Source: Planctomycetota bacterium
GTDB lineage: Bacteria; Planctomycetota; Phycisphaerae; Phycisphaerales; SM1A02
Direction: 5' to 3'
NCBI GenBank assembly: GCA_024226535.1
Contig: JAAELP010000151.1
Span: 1 to 37,725 of the forward strand
DNA: 37,725 nucleotides
In this document: piece after piece, positions 15,087-24,265 of the stretch
How the letters are laid out: every line of letters begins with the position of its first letter
Numbering within the stretch: the first letter of the stretch is position 1
Made by a program: the position numbers and the translations under genes
Notes under the pieces: model-generated
Told to the model about the DNA's origin: nothing
Databases searched by the model: none
Seen by the model: only the letters and a program-made list of their open reading frames with translations

Positions 15087-16046
15087 TCAGACCGTCGCTC
15101 CCGCCTCCACGCCCAGCGCCTCGGCCATCGTGATGCCGAGATCGGCCGGGCTCTCGGAGACGTGCACGCCACACGACCGCAACGCCTCGATCTTCGCGAT
15201 CGCCGTGTCGTCGGCGCCACCGATGATCGCGCCGGCGTGCCCCATACGCTTGCCCGGAGGCGCGGTGCGGCCGGCGATGAACGAGACGACCGGCTTGTTC
15301 ATGTGGTCGGCCACCCACCGTCCCGCCTCGGTCTCGTCGGACCCTCCGATCTCTCCGATCATGACGACGCCGTCGGTCTCCGGATCGTCGTTGAACATCG
15401 AGAGCAGCTCGATGAAGTTCAGCCCCTTCACCGGGTCGCCGCCGATGCCGATGCACGTGGTCTGCCCGATCCCGAGCGCGCTGCACTGCCAGACCGCTTC
15501 GTAGGTGAGCGTGCCGCTCCGCGAGATCACGCCCACCGCCTTGCCGCTGGCGGCGTCGGCCTTCGCCATGTGGATGTAGCCGGGCATGATCCCGATCTTG
15601 CACCCGCCCTCGAACTTCGCCGACGGTCCTTCGCCGGAGACACAGCGTCCGGGCGTGATGATGCCGGGACAGTTGGGACCGATGAGCACCGAGTCCGGGA
15701 AGTCGCGCAGCGCCGCCCGCGCGCGAATCATGTCGCGTGTCGGAATGCCCTCGGTGATCGCGCAGATGACGCGAACGCCGGCGGCGGCGGCCTCGATGAT
15801 CGAGTCACCGGCGAACGGCGGCGGCACGAAGCTCATCGTCGCCTCGGCCCCGGTCGCTTCCACCGCGTCGGCGACGGTGTCGAAGATCGGCAGCCCGTTG
15901 GCGTCCTTCTGGCCACCCTTGCCGGGGGTGATCCCGCCGACGAGGCGCGTGCCGTACTCGAGGCATCCCTTCGTGTGGAAGGCGCCGGCGGAGCCGGTGA
16001 TGCCCTGACAGAGAACGCGTGAATCGCCGTTGACGAGAATGGCCAT
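15087..16046 (-). CDS. sucD: Succinate-CoA ligase (ADP/GDP-forming) subunit alpha
   Basis: This 319-residue protein starts at ATG 16046 ([20 protein letters not shown]), the usual SucD start. It has the CoA-binding Rossmann domain ([19 protein letters not shown]), [45 protein letters not shown] and [10 protein letters not shown]. The active-site His is at residue 270 in [12 protein letters not shown] and is phosphorylated during the reaction. With the beta subunit it converts succinyl-CoA to succinate while making ATP or GTP in the TCA cycle. The beta subunit gene sucC, normally immediately upstream, is not present; the upstream neighbour is holA, read in the opposite direction. The subunits must therefore be encoded at separate loci. 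Confidence 0.96.
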   Translation of the reverse strand: MAILVNGDSRVLCQGITGSAGAFHTKGCLEYGTRLVGGITPGKGGQKDANGLPIFDTVADAVEATGAEATMSFVPPPFAGDSIIEAAAAGVRVICAITEGIPTRDMIRARAALRDFPDSVLIGPNCPGIITPGRCVSGEGPSAKFEGGCKIGIMPGYIHMAKADAASGKAVGVISRSGTLTYEAVWQCSALGIGQTTCIGIGGDPVKGLNFIELLSMFNDDPETDGVVMIGEIGGSDETEAGRWVADHMNKPVVSFIAGRTAPPGKRMGHAGAIIGGADDTAIAKIEALRSCGVHVSESPADLGITMAEALGVEAGATV

Positions 16047-16099
16047 GGGTGCACCTGCGTGTGAGGATCCGTGAAGGCCGGCAGGATAGCTGCGCAATT

Positions 16100-16175
16100 G
16101 GGGACAGTCACCTTTTTCCGGCCGGGCTCGCATGATGGCAGCAACGCCGTCAACCGGAAAAAGGTGACTGTCCCC
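16100..16175. repeat. 22-bp perfect inverted repeat element (REP/MITE-like)
   Basis: Positions 16100-16121 and 16154-16175 are exact reverse complements (outer end GGGGACAGTCACC, inner end TTTTTCCGG) separated by 32 nt. It sits between the divergent sucD and holA genes. From memory, the GGGGACAGTCACC sequence recurs in many bacterial genomes near REP-associated (Y1) transposases; no such transposase is in this window. Confidence 0.9.
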
Positions 16176-16202
16176 GCTCGCACGACCCACTACCATGATC
16201 GC

Positions 16203-17237
16203 GTGGCCGCTCGTCGTACCAAGCCCGCCGCCGCCCCGAAGCTCGACGCTTCGATGCGGGTCGTGATCCTGCGCGGGCCGGAGCAGTTCCTCCGCGAGGC
16301 GCACACGCGGCGGCTGGTCGAGGCGCTGGAGGCCGCCCACGGCGAGATCGAGCAGTTCACCTTCGACGGCACGAGCGTCGAGCCGGCGGTCGTCCTCGAC
16401 GAGCTTCGCAGCTACGGGCTGCTCCAGACGCACAAGCTCGTCATCGTCGACCAGGCTGACAAGCTCCTGGCCGCCGCGAAGGAGACCGCCGCGGGTCACA
16501 AGTCGCCGCGCGAGCTGATGGAGCGCTATGCCGCCGCGCCGGTCGACAGCGCGACGCTGCTCCTCCGCGCCGAGACCTGGCGTCCCGGTCGCCTCGACAA
16601 GGCCGTCGAGAAGGTCGGGGCGATCATCAAGTGCGACGTGCCCGACGAGGCGACCGCCGTCGCGTGGTGCGCCGGCCGCAGCCGCAAGGAATACGGGTGC
16701 TCGATCACGTCCGAGGCCGCCTCGATGCTCGTGGAGCGAGCCGGCGCGGCCCTCGCCCGGCTCGACGCCGAACTCGGCAAGCTCGCCGCGTACGTCGGCC
16801 CGGGGGCGGAGATCGGCCCCGACGCGATCCGCGAGATGGTCGGGCTCAGCCGCGAGGAGCAGGCGTGGGCGATCCAGTCCACGCTCCTGTCGGGGTCGGC
16901 CGCGGCCTCGGTGGGCAAGATTCGCGAGCTGCTGGAGATCTCCCGACAGCCCGAGCAGCTCGTCACGTGGGCGATGACCGACATGCTGCGCAAGACGCAC
17001 GCCGCCAGCCAGCTTCTGCGACGCGGAGAGGCGGCGGGCTCGATCGCGCGTGACCTGCGTCTTTGGGGCAACGAGCGGCACACCCTGCTCGCCGCCGCGA
17101 AGGCCGTGGGACCGGGCCGTCTCGCCCACCTTCTGGCCGATGCGATCCGCACCGACCAGAAGGCCAAGAGCGGGGTCGGCCACTCCGCGCGCAGTCTTGA
17201 AGTGCTCGCGGTGGAGATTGCCGATACGCTTGGCTGA
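16203..17237 (+). CDS. holA: DNA polymerase III subunit delta
   Basis: The GTG at 16203 gives 344 residues, the usual HolA size. An ATG at 16254 would remove a basic N-terminal tail and start at [17 protein letters not shown]. Family features are [11 protein letters not shown] (ATPase-fold strand and helix), [12 protein letters not shown] in the Walker-B-like position, [19 protein letters not shown], the helical lid [20 protein letters not shown], and the C-terminal collar domain with [14 protein letters not shown]. HolA opens the beta clamp ring within the clamp loader at the replication fork. The gene diverges from sucD, with a 22-bp inverted-repeat element between them, and the shared promoters must lie around that element. 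Family assignment is firm; the exact start is less certain. Confidence 0.9.
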   Translation: MAARRTKPAAAPKLDASMRVVILRGPEQFLREAHTRRLVEALEAAHGEIEQFTFDGTSVEPAVVLDELRSYGLLQTHKLVIVDQADKLLAAAKETAAGHKSPRELMERYAAAPVDSATLLLRAETWRPGRLDKAVEKVGAIIKCDVPDEATAVAWCAGRSRKEYGCSITSEAASMLVERAGAALARLDAELGKLAAYVGPGAEIGPDAIREMVGLSREEQAWAIQSTLLSGSAAASVGKIRELLEISRQPEQLVTWAMTDMLRKTHAASQLLRRGEAAGSIARDLRLWGNERHTLLAAAKAVGPGRLAHLLADAIRTDQKAKSGVGHSARSLEVLAVEIADTLG

Positions 17238-17271
17238 CCGAGCCGCAGATTCTCGAGACGCGGATGGCCAG

Positions 17272-17430
17272 CAGCCCGTTGAAGAAGTCCCGCGCGGCGA
17301 GAGCGCGACCAGATTCGTCAGATCAAGGAGCCGAATCGATGGCATATCCAGGGAGATACGCCGAGATTCGGCGACGCAGAGCTGGCGGATCTGGGCCGCT
17401 CGCAGCCCGCGCGACTTTTTCAACGGGCTG
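17272..17430. mobile_element. 159-bp MITE with terminal inverted repeats and CCAG target duplication
   Basis: The terminal repeats begin CAGCCCGTTGAA on both strands; 22 of the first 25 positions match by eye. The element is flanked by direct repeats CCAG at 17268-17271 and 17431-17434, a 4-bp target duplication. The inside has no open frame of gene length and no transposase. The ends (GACTTTTTCAACGGGCTG read outwards on the right) recall terminal repeats of IS1182-type elements, which also duplicate 4 bp; this relation is from memory. Confidence 0.82.
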
Positions 17431-17461
17431 CCAGGAGGGCCGGAACATGCAGGAGGCACCG

Positions 17462-18688
17462 ATGCGTCACCGGAAGCCGCGAACGTCGTTCATCATGCCG
17501 CTCATCGGCGTCGCCCTGGGCGTGGCCGGTTGTGACACGACCCCCGGCACCGCGGCGATGGCGCCGGATCCGGGGGCGCCGGATACGCTCGCGCCGATCG
17601 AAACCACCACGGATGCATCCTGGGACGGGTCCGCCGACGGCGCCGCGTTGGCGGCCCAGGCCCAGCGCGACGTGGATGCGCTGCACGAGATGCGACGCCG
17701 GGCGATGAGCGACGCCAAGCCCGCCGCCGCGCCCGCCACGGGGGCGGCGCCACCAGAGACGAAGACCACCGCCGCGACCACGCCGCCACCGGGGCGCATC
17801 CAGTGGCACGAGCCGCCGAGAGTGCGGACCTCGCCCGGCGCGATCACCGCCGCGACGACCCCCACGGGTCCCGGGCCCCTCGCCCGCGATCCCGCTCCGC
17901 CGCTGGAGGTGAAGCCGGTCGCGGTGCCGCCGGCGGCGTCGGCGAACGTGATCGCCGTCGACGACATGCGGGTCGATCTCGTGCGTCTCCGCCAGAAGCT
18001 CTACCGCGCGTCGATCGACAGCGATCAGCCGATCCGGGAGCTGATCGCGATCGCCGCGATGTCGCTGGTCGATCCGCAGCTCGAGCTGCCCGACGGCGCC
18101 GATCGCCAGCTCACCGACACCGAACAGGAAGTGCTACGCGACCTGCACGCTTTCTTCGTGCGTCTCGGCGGCTCGCTGGACGGATCCGCCCGCGCCGATG
18201 AGGCAATCGCGCTTGCGGTGAACGATCTCCAGAAGTCCCTCGTCCCCGAATCGTCGCTCGGGCTGCCGACGGCCCGGCTCTGCTGGCGCGTCGGAGGCTT
18301 CGGCGACTTCGAGCCGTTCGATCGCACCGCGTTCCTCGCCCACGCCGAGCAGCAGTTCATCCTCTACCTGGAGATCGACGGCTTCACGAGCCGCGCCAAC
18401 GAGCGCGGGCAGTGGGTCACGGAAGTGTCGCAGCGGCTGGAGATCTACAGCGATCGCGACGGTATCCCCGTGTGGAGCGAGTCATGGCAGAAGGCGGTGG
18501 ACGTGACCGCCAACCAGCGTCGCGACTTCTTCACGACGCAGCTCATCACGCTGCCGAAGGCGTTGTCCGTGGGCCGTTACCAGCTCAAGATCCAGGTTCG
18601 CGACGAGGCGTCGGGGGCCGAGTCCGAGGAGAGCATCGCCTTCGAGATGGTCGCCGATCCCAAGATGGCCGCGAGCGTTCCGCGGTAG
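17462..18688 (+). CDS. Lipoprotein of unknown function with C-terminal beta-rich domain
   Basis: The ATG at 17462 (408 residues) is preceded by AGGAGG at 17451-17456 and gives a canonical lipoprotein signal: basic MRHRKPR, hydrophobic [11 protein letters not shown], lipobox VAGC (Cys24). An ATG at 17447 also has AGGAGG upstream, at 17433-17438, overlapping the MITE target duplication. Residues about 25-165 are Ala/Pro/Thr-rich and probably disordered. About 170-250 is helical ([20 protein letters not shown]). About 278-400 is a beta-rich domain with [57 protein letters not shown] and [14 protein letters not shown] have the impression of a planctomycete-specific family but cannot name it. The upstream MITE may have replaced its original promoter. 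Confidence 0.8.
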   Translation: MRHRKPRTSFIMPLIGVALGVAGCDTTPGTAAMAPDPGAPDTLAPIETTTDASWDGSADGAALAAQAQRDVDALHEMRRRAMSDAKPAAAPATGAAPPETKTTAATTPPPGRIQWHEPPRVRTSPGAITAATTPTGPGPLARDPAPPLEVKPVAVPPAASANVIAVDDMRVDLVRLRQKLYRASIDSDQPIRELIAIAAMSLVDPQLELPDGADRQLTDTEQEVLRDLHAFFVRLGGSLDGSARADEAIALAVNDLQKSLVPESSLGLPTARLCWRVGGFGDFEPFDRTAFLAHAEQQFILYLEIDGFTSRANERGQWVTEVSQRLEIYSDRDGIPVWSESWQKAVDVTANQRRDFFTTQLITLPKALSVGRYQLKIQVRDEASGAESEESIAFEMVADPKMAASVPR

Positions 18689-18700
18689 GCCAGCCCTTCG

Positions 18701-19951
18701 TCACGGCGTCGCCGCATCGACCAGCCTCGCCCCTGCATGCTCCGCCCTCGACCGCAGGTTGTCGAGCACGTTCATGAAGTTGATGTACGCCTCGTACGGG
18801 CAGTCGTACGGGCTGAAGTACTTGTGGACGTCGCCGTCGGCCCAGAACTTCGTGCACATGTAGTAGAGATGGTCGGACGTCGTGAGCTTCCGCCAGTCCT
18901 CGAGGAGCCACGGGTCGTCGGCCTCGTCCACTGCCTTCACGGCTTTCTCGAGGCCGTACAGCTCGGTCGCGGCGTTCTGCTGCATGGCGTTGCCGAGCCA
19001 CGCGGTGAGGTCCCGCTCGGTGTCTGCCCACGAGATCGGCTCCGGCACGTCGTACACGCCGATCGGCGTGTATCGCTCGACGGCCTCGCTGGGCGTGACG
19101 AAGTCGTTCTGCCCCGGGTTCACGTCGAAGATCATCTGCGGCAGCACGTCGAGGAAGTCGAAGATCCCGGTGTCCTCCCACTGGTGCTCGCCGAGCGTCT
19201 CGTAGTCCATGAAGAGATTGCAGAGGTACCCGTCGCCGTTGATCTGGTTCACCCACTCCGCGAACGTCTCGGCGCGCAACGGCCACTCCGACCAGTTGCG
19301 GTCGGAGAAGCGGAACGCGATGTCGTCGCTCAACCGGTAGTTCTTGAGCAGCAGACGCACACGCTCGCCGGACGGGTCCTCGATGCCGGATCCCGCCGGA
19401 GGCAGGTAGACGTAGTTGGCCGATCGGTATCCCAGCAGCCGGTCGACGCCCTCGCTGAGCACCGCGCGCCACCGCCCCTGCCGCTGAAGGTGTTCGGCGA
19501 GCTTGTTGGCGTACGCGAGCTCCGTGTTGCGGAACACCGTCGGCTCGCACCCGAACAGGCTCTTCAGACGCTCGCAGTGCCGCGCGACCTGGGCGTCGAA
19601 CTCCTCCGGTGAGAAGAGGAAGCTCAACGAGTGGTGCGATGTCTCGGCGATGAACTCGCACGAACCCGTCGCGGCGAGTTCCTGGAGCATCTCGATGATG
19701 TCCGGCGCCCACTCCGCGAACTGATCGAGCGCCGTCCCCGTCACCGCGAACGCCAACTTGAAGCGCCCCTCGTGACGACGGACGAGATCGAGCAGCAGGC
19801 GGGTCGCGGGGCGATAGCACTTCTCCGCGACCTTCTCGCAGATCTTCCGGTTCGCCTCGTTGTCGAAGTAGAACGGATCCTCGTCGAACACCGAGTAGCG
19901 GCGGATCCGGAACGGCTGGTGCACCTGGAAGTAGAAGCAGACGGAGGTCAC
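18701..19951 (-). CDS. Glycoside hydrolase family 57 (alpha-amylase type)
   Basis: The GTG at 19951 gives 416 residues. GH57 conserved regions are visible: motif 1 HQP (11-13), motif 2 as EFIAETSHHSLSFL (99-112), motif 3 with the catalytic nucleophile in TVFRNTELAY (Glu144), and motif 4 with the acid/base in FMDYETLGEHQ (Asp249). The family adopts a (beta/alpha)7 barrel and cleaves alpha-1,4-glucans with retention. The sequence matches the short, single-domain alpha-amylase-like group often found with glycogen metabolism. No signal peptide is seen, so it probably acts in the cytoplasm on glycogen or maltodextrin. It converges on the preceding lipoprotein gene and diverges from pyrE. Confidence 0.92.
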   Translation of the reverse strand: MTSVCFYFQVHQPFRIRRYSVFDEDPFYFDNEANRKICEKVAEKCYRPATRLLLDLVRRHEGRFKLAFAVTGTALDQFAEWAPDIIEMLQELAATGSCEFIAETSHHSLSFLFSPEEFDAQVARHCERLKSLFGCEPTVFRNTELAYANKLAEHLQRQGRWRAVLSEGVDRLLGYRSANYVYLPPAGSGIEDPSGERVRLLLKNYRLSDDIAFRFSDRNWSEWPLRAETFAEWVNQINGDGYLCNLFMDYETLGEHQWEDTGIFDFLDVLPQMIFDVNPGQNDFVTPSEAVERYTPIGVYDVPEPISWADTERDLTAWLGNAMQQNAATELYGLEKAVKAVDEADDPWLLEDWRKLTTSDHLYYMCTKFWADGDVHKYFSPYDCPYEAYINFMNVLDNLRSRAEHAGARLVDAATP

Positions 19952-20016
19952 GTGGGCAGTGTAGCGACGGAGCGAACCGGCGCCGAAGCGGCGGGTGGAA
20001 TCGCTACCATGCCCGC

Positions 20017-20553
20017 ATGCCCACCCTGACCCGCGACGAGCTTGCCGGCCGGATCGCCGCGATCTCGCTGCTCCGCGGCGAGTTCACGCTCCGCAGCGGG
20101 CGCACGAGCAGCTATTACCTCGACAAGTACCTCTTCTCGACCCAGCCGGACATCCTCGCCGCCCTCGGCACGCTCTTCGCGGAGCGGCTGCCGGGGGGCG
20201 TCACCCGGCTCGCCGGAGCGGAACTCGGCGGGATCCCCCTCGTCTCGGCGGCGTCCATGGCGAGCGGCCTCCCCTGCGTGTTCATCCGCAACCAGCGCAA
20301 GGACTACGGCACCGCCCGCCAGCTCGAGGGCCGGCTGGAGCCGGGCGACGTCGTCGCCGTCGTCGAGGACGTCGCCACCACCGGCGGCCAGGTGCTGGAG
20401 GCGGCCGCCGTGCTCGAGGCCGAAGGCGCGTCGGTCGCGACGATCATCGCGGTGATCGACCGCGAGGAAGGGGCCCGCGAGAACATCGAGGGCAAGGGCT
20501 ACCGGTTCGACGCGCTGTTCACCACCCGCGACCTCGGCATCACCCCCGACTGA
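20017..20553 (+). CDS. pyrE: Orotate phosphoribosyltransferase
   Basis: This 178-residue protein starts at ATG 20017. It has GEFTLRSGRTSSYYLDKYLF (orotate and PRPP-binding N-terminal part), GAELGGIPLVSAASM, FIRNQRKDYGTARQLEG with the flexible loop Lys and Gly, and the PRPP signature VVAVVEDVATTGGQVLEAA. It transfers ribose-5-phosphate from PRPP to orotate to give OMP, the fifth step of pyrimidine synthesis. Length and motifs are typical. No other pyr genes are adjacent. It converges on the membrane-protein gene at 20567 with a 13-bp gap. Confidence 0.96.
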   Translation: MPTLTRDELAGRIAAISLLRGEFTLRSGRTSSYYLDKYLFSTQPDILAALGTLFAERLPGGVTRLAGAELGGIPLVSAASMASGLPCVFIRNQRKDYGTARQLEGRLEPGDVVAVVEDVATTGGQVLEAAAVLEAEGASVATIIAVIDREEGARENIEGKGYRFDALFTTRDLGITPD

Positions 20554-20566
20554 GAAGAGTGGGGTG

Positions 20567-21421
20567 CTACCGGGTCCGGCGGCTCAGCCACCAGAGGCCC
20601 GCGCAGCCCAGCGTCCCGATCACGATCAGCTCCGCCCCCCGATTCACCAGGTCCGCCGTTACGCCGATCTCCAGCGGCGCGGCGGCGAGGAACGGGGCGA
20701 GCAGGCCGATCGCCCACTCCCGCAGGCCGAGGCCGTTGCCGACCACGGGCACCATCGTCGCGATGACGCCGACGCACGCGAAGGCCAGGGCGGCGGTGGG
20801 TGACACCGGCGTGCCGATGATCGCGAACGCGAGGTGGTAGCGGAGCGCCCAGACGAGCACCTCCAGGTACCGCAGGAGCGCCGCCGGCAGCCATCGCGTG
20901 CGGCGGAACCACCACGCCCCCGCGATGAGCGGAGCGAGCGGGATCGCCACCCCGTACCAGAGCGACCACCCCCCGGCCGCCGAGATCGCCGCGACGGCGG
21001 CGAGGAACAGCGCGATGGCGGCACTGAGCCCGGCCGCCTCCACGATCGAGCGCGCGGTGGACGCGACCGGAATGCCGTTCACGCGGCGGTGGTACGCGAT
21101 GCGTCCGAACATGCCCGGGCGCATCGGCAGGTAGTTCATCAGGGTGGCGACGGCGATCACCGCCTGCATCTCCAGCCCGCCGACGCGACCGTAGCGCGAC
21201 AGGATCAGACGCAGGTACGCGGCCGTCAGGACGACGTTCGCCACCACGCAGGCGAGCAAACCGGCGACGTCGCCGAGCCGGGGAGCCTGCGCCGCCTCGA
21301 ACGCCGCGGCGAGATCTCCGCGACGGGACCACAGCAGCGCGGCGGCGGCGGCAAGCAACGCGACGCCGACCGCGAAGCGGACGTACGGTCGCACGGTGCC
21401 CGCCCGTCGCGGCTCAGTCAC
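20567..21421 (-). CDS. Flippase-like integral membrane protein (LPG synthase TM-region family)
   Basis: This 284-residue protein has about seven hydrophobic segments, among them FAVGVALLAAAAALLW, VAGLLACVVANVVLTAAYL, AAIALFLAAVAAISA and VAIPLAPLIAGAWW. NYLPMRPGMFGRIAYHRRVN and AARSIVEAAGLSAAI-like helices, together with MVPVVGNGLGLREWAIG, match the lysylphosphatidylglycerol-synthase transmembrane family (PF03706), whose members are lipid flippases or unknown. The start codon overlaps the stop of the upstream TPR gene by four bases (ATGA), so the two are translationally coupled. The substrate is unknown; a role in moving lipid-linked intermediates is inference. Confidence 0.7.
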   Translation of the reverse strand: MTEPRRAGTVRPYVRFAVGVALLAAAAALLWSRRGDLAAAFEAAQAPRLGDVAGLLACVVANVVLTAAYLRLILSRYGRVGGLEMQAVIAVATLMNYLPMRPGMFGRIAYHRRVNGIPVASTARSIVEAAGLSAAIALFLAAVAAISAAGGWSLWYGVAIPLAPLIAGAWWFRRTRWLPAALLRYLEVLVWALRYHLAFAIIGTPVSPTAALAFACVGVIATMVPVVGNGLGLREWAIGLLAPFLAAAPLEIGVTADLVNRGAELIVIGTLGCAGLWWLSRRTR

Positions 21422-23955
21422 GGCTCCAGCGACGACGCCCCGCTCGTCGCCGAGGGGAGGCGCCGGATCTCCGCCTGGCGGATGAGCCGATCACGGGTGG
21501 CGACGGCGAGCAGCTTCAGCCCCTCGTCGTCCGACTCGAGCACGGCGTTGAGCAGCGGGTCGTCGACCGAGTTGGTGTGGTAGATCAGGTACATGAATCG
21601 GACGAGCCGGTTCTCGCTGACCTTGGCGAGGTCGCGGATGGGTTCGAGCAGCGCCGTGGCCGGCAGCGCACCGAGCAGCCACGCCTGCGATCGACCGTTC
21701 ATCTTCTGGAACGCCTGGACGATCGGTTCACGCTCGAACACGAGGTCCGCGCTGTGTTGCTCGATGAGTTCGTCGAGCTGGATCACGCGCTGCCTCGCCT
21801 CGGGATCGGTCTTCGGGAGCAGTTCGTCCCGCTCGCGCTCCATGAGCTCCAGCAGGGTGACGCGGTCGGCGAGAACGTGGCCGAGCAACCCGAGCCGAAC
21901 CAGCTCCGTGTCCGTCGGGTTCTCCAGCGCGGCCATCGACTCCGTAACCCACTCGCTCGTGATCCGCGCGCCGTCCACGCGAAGGGTGATCGTCGGCTGC
22001 TCGACGCCGAGCAACGACGGCAGGATCGCCCCTTGGGGCGTCGCCCGGAAGTTGAGCGTGCCCCGGAGCTCGACGAACATCCCGCCGCGAGCGTTGGTGT
22101 AGAGTTCTCGCCCGATCTCGTACCAGCGCAGATCGACGGGGACCGTGAGCTTCCCGCGCGGCTCCAGACGCAGTCGCCGATCGATGTCCACCACGATCAT
22201 CTCGCTCGGTCGCTCCCCGCCGACCTGCGGGAACGACCCCATCGCGAAGAGGATGACCTGCGGGTGAACGGGGCCATTCCGGTCGATCGCGAGCGGGTAC
22301 GGCGAGTTGTTCGTGATCTCCACGTTGACGATCACCGGCTCGTAGGGCGAGAAGCGCGACGCAATGGGCCGGAGACGCAGGCCCAGCGCGAGCGTCGGGT
22401 TGTCCGGATAGCGATCGATGAAACCGGGGATCGACGCCGCCAGCTCCTCGAGCCGCTTCGCGAGGTCGCTGGGTGGCACGCGACGCCCGAGGATCGTCGC
22501 GAGGAGATTCGCCGCTTCCACGCCGATCAGCGATCCCGGCTGGGCACGGACGGCCGCCAGCAGCGCCCGCGCCTGCTCCTTCGGGCGACCTTGGACCTCG
22601 GCGATCCGCGCCCGCCCGAGGTGGCCGGCGGCCTCGTCGCCGGGAAGCGATTCCAGCCGTTCGCGGGCCACGTCGTACTCACCGCGTCGCAACGCCCGCC
22701 AGCCCTCGAAGAGCGCTCGCGCCGTGTCGCTGAGCGGCTGGTACCGCTCGGCCTCGGCGAGGAGCGTGGCGACGAGCTCGTCATCGCCGCTCAGCCACAC
22801 GCCGACCCACGCCTTCTCCAGACGCAGACGTGCCACCGTGGCCGGATCGGGGTCCTCGGCTTCCTCGGCCGCGGCGATGACCGCGTCGTACGCGGCGAGC
22901 GCCCGCGTGATCGAGCGGACCGCGTCCACGGAGCCTTCCGCGACGTGGATCGCCGCTCGCACCGCCGCCAGCGTGGGACGCAGGTGCGCGGTGATCCTCG
23001 CACGCTCGAGCGGATCGAGCCCGGCGTCTTCGCGGATCGTGTCGCCGCGAAGCTGCTGGTCGAATGCCTGCTGGCGCTCCCGGATCAGGCGAAGCGCTTC
23101 GTCCGAGTGGCCGTTGGCCCAGTGGGCGACCGCCTGGTCACCGAGCAACTCGCCGGCGGGGGCCACCCGGAGTTCGTCCTGGTTGCGCGACGACAGGCTG
23201 TAGAACCGCTCGGCGCCACCGTACGCCCCATGATGCAGGAAGAGCTCCGCGAGCGCGGCCTGGATCGTGACGTCGGTCGGGTCCGCGATCAGGAGGTTCG
23301 TGAGCAGCTCCGCTTCGGCGTATGGATCGGCGACGTTCACGCGGAAGAAGCCCGCGGCGATCGCGGCCGCGGCACGGTTCGCCGGATCGATCGCGGCGGC
23401 TTCGCCCAGCGACATGGCGAACCCGTCGAGGTCGCCGTGTCGACGCTGGAGCAACGCGAGGTCGAGCATGAGACGCGATGCGACCGGCACTCCGAGCTGA
23501 TTGCGGACCTTCGGCTCCAGGACTCGCTCATAGGCGGCGATGCGCTGCTCGACGCTGTCGTAGCGTTCCAGCGCGAGGTTGATCCGCATGAGACGCACCA
23601 CGTCGTCAGCGGGATCGAGACGCGTGATCTGGTCCACGGCCTGCGAGAGCAGATCCTCGCGCTCGGCGAGGATGGCCATCCGCATCACCAGCCGCCAGAT
23701 TTCGGCGTTCTTCGGGTCGAGCCGAACCGCCTCCTGCGCAAGCATGACCGCCGCCTCGATGTTGCGCAGCGAGAGCTCCGCCTCCCCCTTGATGAGGTTC
23801 GTGGAGATGCGGGCGAACTGCATCGCCAGCCTCTGCTCGACGGGCACGGCGACCGGCTCCGCGAGAGCGGTTCCGGCGAGCGCGAGCGAGACGATCGTCA
23901 CCGCGACCGCCGCCACCCACCTCGGGTCTCCTGGTCGCGCGCGGCCTGCTCGCAT
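21418..23955 (-). CDS. Secreted TPR-repeat protein, unknown function
   Basis: ATG 23955 is chosen because GAGGAG lies seven bases upstream; a GTG at 23970 would add five residues. The protein has 845 residues. The signal peptide has core WVAAVAVTIVSLALAGTALA. Residues about 40-500 are helical repeats of TPR type, for example NIEAAVMLAQEAVRLDPKNA, LDGFAMSLGEAAAIDPANRA and EAELLTNLLIADPTDVTIQA. A beta-rich section follows (about 510-690: PIASRFSPYEPVIVNVEITN, RRLRLEPRGKLTVPVDLRWY). The C-terminus is again helical, HEAT-like. It is probably periplasmic, an assembly scaffold or quality-control factor for envelope proteins, but no ligand is evident. It is coupled to the flippase-like gene downstream. 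Confidence 0.82.
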   Translation of the reverse strand: MRAGRARPGDPRWVAAVAVTIVSLALAGTALAEPVAVPVEQRLAMQFARISTNLIKGEAELSLRNIEAAVMLAQEAVRLDPKNAEIWRLVMRMAILAEREDLLSQAVDQITRLDPADDVVRLMRINLALERYDSVEQRIAAYERVLEPKVRNQLGVPVASRLMLDLALLQRRHGDLDGFAMSLGEAAAIDPANRAAAAIAAGFFRVNVADPYAEAELLTNLLIADPTDVTIQAALAELFLHHGAYGGAERFYSLSSRNQDELRVAPAGELLGDQAVAHWANGHSDEALRLIRERQQAFDQQLRGDTIREDAGLDPLERARITAHLRPTLAAVRAAIHVAEGSVDAVRSITRALAAYDAVIAAAEEAEDPDPATVARLRLEKAWVGVWLSGDDELVATLLAEAERYQPLSDTARALFEGWRALRRGEYDVARERLESLPGDEAAGHLGRARIAEVQGRPKEQARALLAAVRAQPGSLIGVEAANLLATILGRRVPPSDLAKRLEELAASIPGFIDRYPDNPTLALGLRLRPIASRFSPYEPVIVNVEITNNSPYPLAIDRNGPVHPQVILFAMGSFPQVGGERPSEMIVVDIDRRLRLEPRGKLTVPVDLRWYEIGRELYTNARGGMFVELRGTLNFRATPQGAILPSLLGVEQPTITLRVDGARITSEWVTESMAALENPTDTELVRLGLLGHVLADRVTLLELMERERDELLPKTDPEARQRVIQLDELIEQHSADLVFEREPIVQAFQKMNGRSQAWLLGALPATALLEPIRDLAKVSENRLVRFMYLIYHTNSVDDPLLNAVLESDDEGLKLLAVATRDRLIRQAEIRRLPSATSGASSLEP

Positions 23956-24265
23956 GGGCGTACTCCTCACGGAGGGGCTCCGGGCACCCCGCGGATACCG
24001 AACGCATCCCGTCCGGGCACTCTAGAAATCGGCCCGATGTGCGGCAAATCTCCGCTTCGATGCGATTGGGCTCGCGAACCGGCCCTCTGTTCTCGGGATC
24101 CGCCCCTCACCGCCCTGCGAACCGGATAGGGGTCGGATGAGGGTGCCGCCAGCCTCCGTCGGGTGGCGGTTATCGATTACACTGCAGGATCGCTCTGATA
24201 CGGCTCGATCCGCCCGGTGGTTCGGGCCGCGACCCCGCTGGCCTGGTCTGGAGTTCCTCGCAACG

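Noticed and set aside
15087..17459. A 790-codon sucD fusion
   Set aside because: Sequence before 16046 is the antisense of holA and has no family features; SucD has its normal start at 16046.
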